Of a stretch of DNA of 55,922 bases, positions 8,178-14,970 are shown piece by piece. Under the pieces are notes generated by a model. That model made no database searches. It was not told the DNA's origin and was given only the letters and a program-made list of their open reading frames with translations. The stretch is taken from the NCBI GenBank assembly GCA_009885805.1, contig VFJZ01000025.1, positions 1 to 55,922 on the forward strand. The letters run 5' to 3'. Within the stretch, counting starts at the first letter, position 1. The number at the start of each line of letters is the position of its first letter. This DNA comes from Actinomycetota bacterium. Lineage in GTDB: Bacteria; Actinomycetota; Thermoleophilia; Gaiellales; F1-60-MAGs149. The translations under genes and the position numbers were made by a program.

Positions 8178-9537
8178 ATGTCTTGGCGTCGAACGGCGCG
8201 CGGTCAGGCGCGCAGCGAGTCGGCGCTGCGGGTGATGTCGGCGGATGGGCGGCGGGTGGTCTTCGTCTCTGACGACGACACGCTGTCGACCGACGACGAC
8301 GATCGCGTTCAGAACGTCTTCGTGCGCGACCCTGCTGACGGGCGAGACGACCCTGCTCTCGCGCGCGCTGGGCGCTGCCGGCATCGCGGCGAACGGGCAC
8401 TCGGCGACGATCCCACTCGGGCTCGCGGGGCGGGCGATCCCGCCGTCGATCTCGGCGGACGGGACGAAGGTCGTGTTCACCTCGGTCGCGACGAACCTCG
8501 TCCCGGGCGATGCGAACGGTGCACCGGACGTGTTTCTGCGCGATCTGGTGGCGAACACGACGACGCGGGTCAGTCTCGACGCCGCCGGGCAGGAGCTGCC
8601 CGGCTTCGCGGTCGATGGCGCGATCTCCGGCGACGGACTCGGCGTCGCCTTCGTCACGGCGCAGTCGCTCGTCGCGGCGGACACCAACGCCCCGCAGGCC
8701 GACGTCTACGTCCGCACGCTCGCGACCGGCGCGGTCGAACTCGCGAGCCGCGCTGGCGGTGCGAGCGGGCTGGTCGGCCCGAACGATTCCGCGATCTCGC
8801 GACGGATCAGACAATCGTCGTCTCGCAGCGGGCTTCGGCGGAGCAGCCGCGCACGGGCGACGCCGTGTCGTTCCACCCCGCGATCGACGCCGGCGGCTCC
8901 CCCGTTGCGTTCGTGAGCCTCGCGTCGAACATGGTCGTCGTCGATTCGAGCCGGGCGTCCCCGGACGTCTTCGTCCGCGATCTCGCCGCCGGAACGACCA
9001 CGGTTGCGAGTCGCGTTCACGTCGTCGGCCGGGAACCTCGTCACCGGCGACACGAACGGCGCCGCCGACGCGTTCGTCCGCGAGATGACGACGAAGGCGA
9101 CGACGCTCGTCTCGCGCGCGGACGGTGCGGGTGGTGCTCCCGTCGCGGCCTCGTTCGCCGCGATCTCGGGCAACGGTGACTGTGCGGCGTTCTCGTCGGT
9201 CGACGACGGCGCCGTCCCGGGCCTGCCGGTCGGCACCGACTTCGGGCGGGTCTTCCTGCGGACGCTACGGTTGGAGTGCCCGCTCGACCCGCCGCAGACG
9301 TTCATCACGGGCCGTGCGCCGACGCGTGACCGGACGCCGACGTTCACGCTCGTCTCGGACGAGCCGCTGTCGACGTTCACCTGCCGGCGTGGCTCGGCCG
9401 CCTTCAAGGCCTGTGCCGTGGAGATCACCATGCCGCGTCTGAAGGACGGCACGGACCGGGTGCAGGCGATCGCCACGGACCGGGTGGGGCAGGTCGATGC
9501 GACGGCGGCGACGTTCCGCTTCCGGGTCACGTTCTAG
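8178..9537 (+). pseudogene. Broken PD40/TolB-type beta-propeller protein
   Basis: Remains of a repeat protein made of blades of the type 'ISADGxxVVFxSxxxNLVxGDxN...DVFxRDLxxxTTxxVS', ending in an Ig-like/bacterial surface tail (PQTFITGRAP to RFRVTF, stop at 9535-9537). The reading switches frame at least three times: near 8332 (VFVRD then LLTGETT), near 8789-8799 (AIS joined to RDLATDQ), and near 9005 (VASR joined to VAFTSSAGNL). The second and third joins also lose part of a blade. No secretion signal is visible at the 5' end, so it is truncated there too. It looks inactive. Confidence 0.85.
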
Positions 9538-9540
9538 CGT

Positions 9541-9737
9541 CTCGTCGGGGGGAGGTACCGAACGGTGGCGTCGGTGACGCGGTCGCTGAAGTCGGGCCGG
9601 CGGACGACCACCCTCGCGCGCGTCATTGCCCTGCCGGCAAGCGCCTTCCGGCCGGCACGTACCGGTTGCAACTGCAGGCGACGGACGCCGCGGGCAACCG
9701 GTCGCCGATGCGCACGTTGCGGCTCAGAGTCGGCTGA
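9541..9737 (+). pseudogene. Remnant of a surface-protein C-terminal domain
   Basis: Two fragments in different frames join into one recognisable C-terminal motif. The first is GRYRTVASVTRSLKSGRRTTT in frame 1. The second is LPAGTYRLQLQATDAAGNRS..RTLRLRVG with stop 9735-9737. Such endings (LPAGxYRLxxxATDAAGNRS) are common in secreted actinobacterial repeat proteins. It follows the broken propeller directly and may have belonged to the same or a tandem gene. Frame disruption and lack of a start mark it as a fossil. Confidence 0.65.
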
Positions 9738-9780
9738 ACTCGTAACAAGAGCGGCTCGAATCGCAACATTCGCGTGACCC

Positions 9781-9846
9781 GGCCAGGCTCCATTTCGGAC
9801 AAAACCGGGCCCCAGAGGCCCGAAATGGCCGAAATGGAGCCTGGCC
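9781..9846. repeat. 66-base nested palindrome upstream of the MFS gene
   Basis: Perfect 18-base inverted arms (9781-9798 and 9829-9846, GGCCAGGCTCCATTTCGG and its complement) enclose a second hairpin (CGGGCC 9806-9811, loop CCAGA, GGCCCG 9817-9822). It lies between decayed genes and the MFS start. There is no T-run, so it is not a classical terminator. It may be a REP-like element or a bidirectional terminator for read-through from the pseudogenes. The rest of 9738-9885 shows nothing else I can support. Confidence 0.75.
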
Positions 9847-9885
9847 AGATCACGGGCGGGCCGATCAGTGCCAGACTGGACGGCG

Positions 9886-11061
9886 ATGCCGGTGCCGGTC
9901 GAGCGCAGGGCGATCGGAATGCTGCTGATCGCGTCGTACCTCGCGCGCGTACCGGTCACCGCCATCTCCCTCGCGCTGATCCTCGCGATGCGCGAGAGCG
10001 ACCGCGGCTACGCCGCCGCCGGTCTCGTCACCGGCGTCTACGTCGCCGGCCTCGCGATCACCGCACCCAGGCTCGGCAGCCTCGCCGACCGCTTCGGCGC
10101 GCCCTGGGTGTTCGGCGTCGGCGCCCCGCTCTGCGGGCTCACCCTCGCCGCGTTCGCCGTCGGCGTCGAGACCCTCCCCCTCGGTGCGCTGCTGGTCGTC
10201 GCGGTCGTCGCGGGCGCGTCGCTGCCGCCGCTCGGCGCCCTCACCCGCGGCTTCCTGACGCCGCTCGTCCCGGACGAGGAGCGCCGCAGCCGCCTCTTCG
10301 CGATCGATGCGACCGCGCAGGAGATCTGCTTCATCGGTGGCCCACTGGTACTGGCCGGACTCCTGGCGCTCGGCAGCGCCCGCCAGGCGCTCGTCGTCCT
10401 CGCCGCCCTGCTCGCGATCGGTGCCGCCGGATACGCGCTCGCCGCCCGGCCCCTGCCGCGCCCCTCTCCCATGCGGCGCGCGGAGGCGCCGTCGCCGCTT
10501 TCGAGCCGCGGTCTGCGCGCGCTACTCGGCGTCACGGTGCTGATCGGCGTGATGTTCGGCGCGATCGAACTGGGGATCGCCGCCGCGCTCGAGGAGCAGG
10601 GAAGCCGCGATGCGGCTGGTCTCTACCTCGGGATCTGGTCCGTCGGGAGCCTCGTCGGCGGCGTTCTCGCGGTCCGCTTCCCCACCACCGACCCGGCCCG
10701 CCGCCAGGTGCGCGCTCTGGCGCTCGCCGCACTGAGCGCGCTCCTCATCGTCCCCGCCGCCGGCTCCGGCGTACTGCTCGCCGGCGCCCTCGTGGTGCAG
10801 GGCGTGAGCCAGGCGCCGCTGATGGCCGTGGGCTACGCGATCGTGCCGCGCGTCACCTCCGGCCGCCTGTCCGAAGCCTTCGCGTGGCTCACCTCCGCCG
10901 TCGTCGCCGGCATCGCGGTCGGGACGACGCTCGCCGGGCTTGTCTCCGACCAGGTCAGCCCGGCGGCCGCCTTCGCCGTCGGCGCCGCCGCGCCCGTCGT
11001 CGGCCTCGTTCTTGCGCGTCAGATCAGGGTGACGAGGATCGCGGCCAGCGCCGGCGCGTAG
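9886..11061 (+). CDS. Major facilitator superfamily transporter
   Basis: 391 aa, very hydrophobic, about 12 predicted membrane segments, with the MFS loop 2-3 motif GSLADRFGAPWVFG. A less hydrophobic central loop (RPLPRPSPMRRAEAPS) separates the two six-helix halves. I prefer ATG 9886 (MPVPVERRAIGMLL). A GTG at 9868 in the same frame would add six residues, and neither has a Shine-Dalgarno site. The 3' end overlaps the convergent small membrane gene by 43 bases. The substrate is unknown: the sequence gives no drug- or sugar-specific motif and no operon partner. Confidence 0.85.
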   Translation: MPVPVERRAIGMLLIASYLARVPVTAISLALILAMRESDRGYAAAGLVTGVYVAGLAITAPRLGSLADRFGAPWVFGVGAPLCGLTLAAFAVGVETLPLGALLVVAVVAGASLPPLGALTRGFLTPLVPDEERRSRLFAIDATAQEICFIGGPLVLAGLLALGSARQALVVLAALLAIGAAGYALAARPLPRPSPMRRAEAPSPLSSRGLRALLGVTVLIGVMFGAIELGIAAALEEQGSRDAAGLYLGIWSVGSLVGGVLAVRFPTTDPARRQVRALALAALSALLIVPAAGSGVLLAGALVVQGVSQAPLMAVGYAIVPRVTSGRLSEAFAWLTSAVVAGIAVGTTLAGLVSDQVSPAAAFAVGAAAPVVGLVLARQIRVTRIAASAGA

Positions 11062-11294
11062 GCGGCGACGAGGAGCCGGCCGGCGCCCGCCCGCGTCGCA
11101 GCGCCCCAGGCGGTGAAGGCCGTCGCGGTCGCGAGCGCCATCACCAGCGTCTCTGCGTACCAGACGTGGTGGCCGATGTCCTCGTCCCAGAGATGCGCGA
11201 TGGTCGACGGCGACTCGTTGTTGATCCAGTTCGCCGCCAGGTGCATCCCGTGGCCCTCGACGTAGACGACGGCGCCGATGGCACCGGGGATCAC
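11019..11294 (-). CDS. Small conserved membrane protein, possibly N-terminally truncated
   Basis: 91 aa, GTG start at 11294, with at least two hydrophobic helices in the C-terminal half. The segment VYVEGHGMHLAANWINNE followed by HLWDEDIGHHVWYAETL resembles the first third of a larger actinobacterial multi-helix membrane family rich in His and Trp. Upstream there is open frame for only 12 more codons before a stop, and no better start. The visible gene therefore begins mid-family and may be a truncated relic. It overlaps the MFS 3' end and is divergent from gcvPA, 59 bases away. The function is unknown. Confidence 0.5.
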   Translation of the reverse strand: MIPGAIGAVVYVEGHGMHLAANWINNESPSTIAHLWDEDIGHHVWYAETLVMALATATAFTAWGAATRAGAGRLLVAAYAPALAAILVTLI

Positions 11295-11340
11295 CGACCG
11301 CCGACGAAGCGCGCCGCCGGCGAGCGGTCGTCATCGGTGC

Positions 11341-11346
11341 TACGTT
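11341..11346 (+). promoter_or_regulatory. -10 hexamer, leaderless start of gcvPA-like gene
   Basis: TACGTT ends 7 bases before the ATG at 11354, and no Shine-Dalgarno sequence lies between them. This spacing puts transcription start at or next to the start codon. No clear -35 was found. Confidence 0.5.
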
Positions 11347-11353
11347 CGTCGTC

Positions 11354-12745
11354 ATGACTGCCCATCCCTGGATGGCGAACTCGACGGACGCGGCGAAGGC
11401 GGAGATGCTCGCCGCCATCGGCGCCGGCTCCGTTGAGGAGCTCTTCGTCCAGATCCCGCCCGAGCATCGCCTCACCCGGCCGATCGACATCGGCCCGGCC
11501 CTCGTCGCCGAGCACGCGCTGCGTCGTCACCTGCTCGGCCTGCTCGACCGCAATCGCGACTGCGAGCGGAACCTGTCGTTCCTCGGCGGCGGCTGCTGGC
11601 CGCACTTCGTGCCGGCGGTCTGCGACGAGATCGCCGGCCGCTACGAGTTCGTCACCTCCGTCTGGGGAACGCCGGCTTCCGACAAGGGGCGCAGCCAGGC
11701 GTGGTTCGAGTTCTGCAGCCTGATCGCCGAGCTGGTCGAGCTCGACTTCGTCGGGCTCCCCGTCTACAGCTGGGGCGCCGCCGGCGGGCACGCCGTGCGG
11801 ATGGCCGCCCGTCTGACGGGCCGCCGCGAGGTGCTGCACCCGGCGACGATGGATCCCGAACGGCTCGGCGTCCTTCGCACCTACTGCGAGCCGCCGCGCT
11901 CCCCCGGCCACATCGCGCTCGTGCCGATCCCGGCGGGCCCCGACGGCCGCATCGACCTCGCGGCGCTCGAGGCGCACCTCTCCGAGCGGACGGCCGCGGT
12001 CTACCTGGACAACCCAGGCTATCTCGGGATCATCGAGACCGACGGCGCGGCGATCGCGGAGGCGGCCCACGCCCACGGTGCCGAGTTCGTCGTCGGCGTC
12101 GATCCGATCTCGCTCGGCGTGCTCGCCTCGCCGGCCTCGTACGGCGCCGACATCGTCGTCGGCTCCCTGCAGCCGCTCGGCGTCCACATGAGCTGCGGCG
12201 GTGGCGCGGGCGGCTTCATCGCGACCCGCGACGAGGAGCGGTACGCCCGCCAGTACCCGACGCTCTGCCTATCGATCTACCCGACCTCGGAGCCCGGCGA
12301 GCACGGGTACGGCCTCGCCCTGTTCGAGCAGTCGTCGTACGGCTCGCGCGAGGAGGGCAAGGACTGGACGGGGAACTCCGTCTACCTCTGGGCGACGGTC
12401 GCCGCCACGTACCTGAGCCTGGTCGGGCCCGACGGGCTGCGCGAGGTCGGCGAGGTCTGCCTGACCCGGAGCCACGAGGCGGCGGCGCGCCTCGCGCGCA
12501 TCCCCGGCGTCGACATCCGCCATCCGGACGGGTTCTTCAAGGAGATCGTCGTCGGCTTCGACGGTACCGGCCGGACGATCGCCGAGATCAATCGCGGTCT
12601 GCTCGCGCACGGCATCTTCGGCGGCCTCGATCTGTCGGCGACGTTCCCCGCGCTCGGCCAGAGCGCGCTCTATTGCTTCACCGAGGTGCACGAACCGGAC
12701 GACATCGAGCGTCTCGCCACCGCCATCGAGGAGGTGACGTCGTGA
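11354..12745 (+). CDS. Glycine-decarboxylase subunit 1 homologue (GcvPA-like), divergent
   Basis: 463 aa, the length of GcvPA, with fold-type I aminotransferase character and family blocks such as LSFLGGGCWPHFVPAV and CGGGAGGFIATRDEER. In true P-protein the region after this block reads [13 protein letters not shown], which the canonical GcvP at 14967-17837 keeps. Here it is SVWGTPASDKGRSQ. The usual glycine-pocket motif is therefore replaced. This subunit normally lacks the PLP lysine and pairs with GcvPB, which follows with a GTGA overlap. I infer a PLP-dependent decarboxylase-like heteromer acting on something other than plain glycine, or with a changed partner. No gcvH, gcvT or lpd gene is in the window. 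Confidence 0.85.
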   Translation: MTAHPWMANSTDAAKAEMLAAIGAGSVEELFVQIPPEHRLTRPIDIGPALVAEHALRRHLLGLLDRNRDCERNLSFLGGGCWPHFVPAVCDEIAGRYEFVTSVWGTPASDKGRSQAWFEFCSLIAELVELDFVGLPVYSWGAAGGHAVRMAARLTGRREVLHPATMDPERLGVLRTYCEPPRSPGHIALVPIPAGPDGRIDLAALEAHLSERTAAVYLDNPGYLGIIETDGAAIAEAAHAHGAEFVVGVDPISLGVLASPASYGADIVVGSLQPLGVHMSCGGGAGGFIATRDEERYARQYPTLCLSIYPTSEPGEHGYGLALFEQSSYGSREEGKDWTGNSVYLWATVAATYLSLVGPDGLREVGEVCLTRSHEAAARLARIPGVDIRHPDGFFKEIVVGFDGTGRTIAEINRGLLAHGIFGGLDLSATFPALGQSALYCFTEVHEPDDIERLATAIEEVTS

Positions 12746-14268
12746 GGGAGGGCTACCACGCGGCGCGCTGGGACGAGCCCGTCGTCTGCGAACTCGGCAC
12801 CCCCGGCCGGCGCGGCGTGCGCTTCGCCGGCGCCGACTCGGACGCCGGCCGGCACGTCCCCCCGGGGATGCGTCGCCAGGCGCCGCCGGCGCTGCCGGAA
12901 CTCTCCGAGCACGACGTCCTGCGGCACTACCTGCACCTCGCGCAGGAGACGCTCGGGATGCTCGGCGTCTCGCTGTTCGGAACCTGTACCGTCAAGTATA
13001 ACCCTAGACTTTCGGAGCAGCTGGTCGCTCGCCCGGAGATTGCCGAGCTGCACCCGGCGCAGGATCCTGAGACGCTGCAGGGCGTCCTCGAGATCGTGCA
13101 CCGGTTCGACCTGATCCTCCGCGAGCTGTCGGGGATGGACCGGTTCGTGTTCCAGGCCGGCGGCGGCGCCAGCGCCGCCTACACGCACGCCTGTGTCGCC
13201 CGCGCCTACCACGACGCCCGCGGCGAGCTCGGCCGCCGGCGTGAGGTGATTACGACGATCCAGTCCCATCCGTGCAACGCGGCGACCGCGGCTGCGGCCG
13301 GGTTCGACGTCGTGACGCTGCCGCTCGGCCCGAATGGCTACCCCGAGCTCGCTGCGCTGCGCGCCGTCGTCTCCGACCGCACGGCGTCGCTGATGGTCGG
13401 CAACCCCGACGACATGGGGATCTACAACCCGGAGATCCGCGAGTGGGTGCGGCTCGTCCACGACGTCGGCGGCCTCGCGTTCTACGACCACGCGAACTTC
13501 AACGGCGTGATGGGACGCCTGCGCGCCCGCGAGCTCGGGTTCGACGCCTGCATGTACATGCTCCACAAGACGTTCGGCGGCCCGAAGTCCGGTGGCGGCG
13601 GCCCTGCCGTCGGCGCCTACGGCTGCACGGACGCACTGGCGCCGTTCCTGCCCGTGCCCCTCGTCGCGGAGGTCGACGGCGCCTACGTCCTCGACAGCGA
13701 TCGGCCGCAGTCGATCGGCAAGATCCGCGAGTACCTCGGCAACATCCCGGTCGTCGTCCGCGCCTACGCCTGGGCGCGCGGGATGGGCGCGGACGGGATC
13801 CGCGAGGCGGCCGATCTCTCCGTGCTCGCGAACAACTACCTGACCTCCCGGTTGGAGGCGATCCGCGGCGTCGAGACCTCGCACCCGCACATCGACGTGC
13901 CGCGCCTGGAGATGACGCGCTGGAGCTTCGAGCGGATGCATGCCGAGACCGGCGTCGGCGTCACCGACGTCGCGAATCGGATGGCCGACTTCGGGATCGA
14001 CGGGCCGTGGCTGTCACACCATCCCTGGCTCGTGCCCGAGCCGATGACGCCCGAGGCGGGCGAGCTCTGGTCGCGCGAGGATCTCGACGAGTGGTGCGAC
14101 GTGATCCAGCGGATCTCCGACGAGGCCTACTCAGACCCCGAGATCGTCCGGTCGGCGCCGCACCGACAGGTCGTCCGGCAGGTCGACCATGCCGCCGGCG
14201 AGGACCCGGCGGGGTGGGCGACGACCTGGCGGGCGTACCGACGCAAGCATGGGTCGGTGAGGGCCTGA
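12742..14268 (+). CDS. Glycine-decarboxylase subunit 2 homologue (GcvPB-like), divergent
   Basis: 508 aa starting at GTG 12742, which overlaps the stop of the previous gene by four bases. It carries the PLP lysine: MLHKTFGGPKSGGGGPA with Lys276. Canonical GcvP here has [16 protein letters not shown], so the His following the lysine loop is replaced by Lys-Ser. The nucleotide-proximal block NPDDMGIYNPEI is also altered compared with canonical TNPNTLG-type sequences. The N-terminal SLFGTCTVKYNPRLSE matches the GSCTMKYNP signature. The overall family is secure. Whether the substrate is glycine is doubtful because both subunits diverge at active-site positions. Confidence 0.85.
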   Translation: MREGYHAARWDEPVVCELGTPGRRGVRFAGADSDAGRHVPPGMRRQAPPALPELSEHDVLRHYLHLAQETLGMLGVSLFGTCTVKYNPRLSEQLVARPEIAELHPAQDPETLQGVLEIVHRFDLILRELSGMDRFVFQAGGGASAAYTHACVARAYHDARGELGRRREVITTIQSHPCNAATAAAAGFDVVTLPLGPNGYPELAALRAVVSDRTASLMVGNPDDMGIYNPEIREWVRLVHDVGGLAFYDHANFNGVMGRLRARELGFDACMYMLHKTFGGPKSGGGGPAVGAYGCTDALAPFLPVPLVAEVDGAYVLDSDRPQSIGKIREYLGNIPVVVRAYAWARGMGADGIREAADLSVLANNYLTSRLEAIRGVETSHPHIDVPRLEMTRWSFERMHAETGVGVTDVANRMADFGIDGPWLSHHPWLVPEPMTPEAGELWSREDLDEWCDVIQRISDEAYSDPEIVRSAPHRQVVRQVDHAAGEDPAGWATTWRAYRRKHGSVRA

Positions 14269-14293
14269 CGGACACGTGTTTTCGTGCTACACT
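14265..14293 (+). promoter_or_regulatory. Promoter of the toxin-antitoxin pair
   Basis: CTGACG (14265-14270), 17-base spacer, then TACACT (14288-14293), with GTG start 7 bases later. The -35 overlaps the stop of the gcvPB-like gene. This gives a leaderless mRNA beginning at or next to the antitoxin start codon. Confidence 0.6.
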
Positions 14294-14303
14294 TGTTTTC
14301 GTG
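14277..14303 (+). repeat. 10-base direct repeat, candidate antitoxin operator
   Basis: TGTTTTCGTG occurs at 14277-14286 and again at 14294-14303, 17 bases apart. The copies flank the -10 hexamer and the second overlaps the GTG start codon. RHH antitoxins commonly bind short repeated sites over their own promoter, so this is a plausible autoregulatory operator (inference). Confidence 0.55.
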
Positions 14304-14540
14304 GATCGGCGGAACATCACGCTAGCGATTCCGGTCGACCTGCTTCGCGATGCAAAGGTGATGGCGGCCGAGGAGCACACGTCCGTGTCCGCGCTGATGA
14401 TCGAGGCGCTGCGTAACGCCGTCGGCCGCCGGCAACGTTTCGTCGCCGCCCGCGAGCGCCAGCTCGCGCTGATGGGGACGCTCCCGCTCGGGTTCGGCGG
14501 ATCGGCGCGGGTGACGCGAGATGAGCTTCACGAGCGCTGA
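14301..14540 (+). CDS. Ribbon-helix-helix antitoxin-like protein
   Basis: 79 aa from GTG 14301. The N-terminus VDRRNITLAIPVDLLRDAKV has the RHH pattern: a short beta strand (NITLAIP), then helix A (DLLRDAKVMAAEEH) and helix B (SVSALMIEALRNAV). The C-terminal tail (after about residue 50) would contact the toxin. It overlaps the PIN gene by 20 bases, the usual antitoxin-first arrangement of VapBC-type modules. The frame extends far upstream through gcvPB, but the promoter and repeat structure fix the GTG start. It probably represses its own promoter. Confidence 0.8.
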   Translation: MDRRNITLAIPVDLLRDAKVMAAEEHTSVSALMIEALRNAVGRRQRFVAARERQLALMGTLPLGFGGSARVTRDELHER

Positions 14541-14970
14541 CGGCAGGGCGTTCTTCGATACGAACGTCCTCGTGTACGCGTACGACGCGCTGGCGGGCGG
14601 GAAGCGTGACCGGGCCCACGCGCTGGCGGCGGCGTTCTGGGACGGCCGCGGCACCCTCTCCTTGCAGGTCCTCCAGGAGCTCTACGTCACGCTGACGCAA
14701 AAGCTGCGATCGCCGCTCGAGCCGTCCGTCGCCTCCGGGATCGTTGGCGACCTCACGACCTGGATGGTCTACGCGCCGGCGAGCGCCGACGTCCTCGCGG
14801 CGATCTCGCTCCATCGCGAACACGGTCTATCGTTCTGGGATGCGATGATCGTCCACGCCGCGTTGCAGACGGGATGCGCCGTCCTGTACAGCGAGGATCT
14901 CCAGCACGGCCGCCGCTTCGGCGGTCTCGAAATCGTTAACCCGTTCGCCGATCGCCAGGAGCAGACGTGA
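14521..14970 (+). CDS. PIN-domain ribonuclease toxin (VapC-like)
   Basis: 149 aa. PIN-domain acidic residues are all visible: [12 protein letters not shown] (first Asp), [11 protein letters not shown] (Glu), [12 protein letters not shown] (Asp), LYSEDLQHG (Asp). These bind Mg/Mn in the RNase active site of VapC toxins. It starts at ATG 14521 inside the antitoxin gene. Its stop overlaps the GTG of the full-length glycine decarboxylase gene by four bases, which couples translation of gcvP to that of the toxin. That is unusual for a toxin-antitoxin pair, which normally forms a self-contained unit. Confidence 0.88.
   Translation: MSFTSADGRAFFDTNVLVYAYDALAGGKRDRAHALAAAFWDGRGTLSLQVLQELYVTLTQKLRSPLEPSVASGIVGDLTTWMVYAPASADVLAAISLHREHGLSFWDAMIVHAALQTGCAVLYSEDLQHGRRFGGLEIVNPFADRQEQT

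Noticed and set aside
9774-9867. Short coding start upstream of the MFS gene reading through the 66-base palindrome
   Set aside because: The translation follows the palindrome and then runs out of phase with the transporter, with no protein-like features.
11295-11353. Possible glycine riboswitch upstream of the GcvPA-like gene
   Set aside because: Only 59 bases separate it from the divergent gene and the -10 lies 7 bases before the ATG, leaving no room for a leader aptamer.
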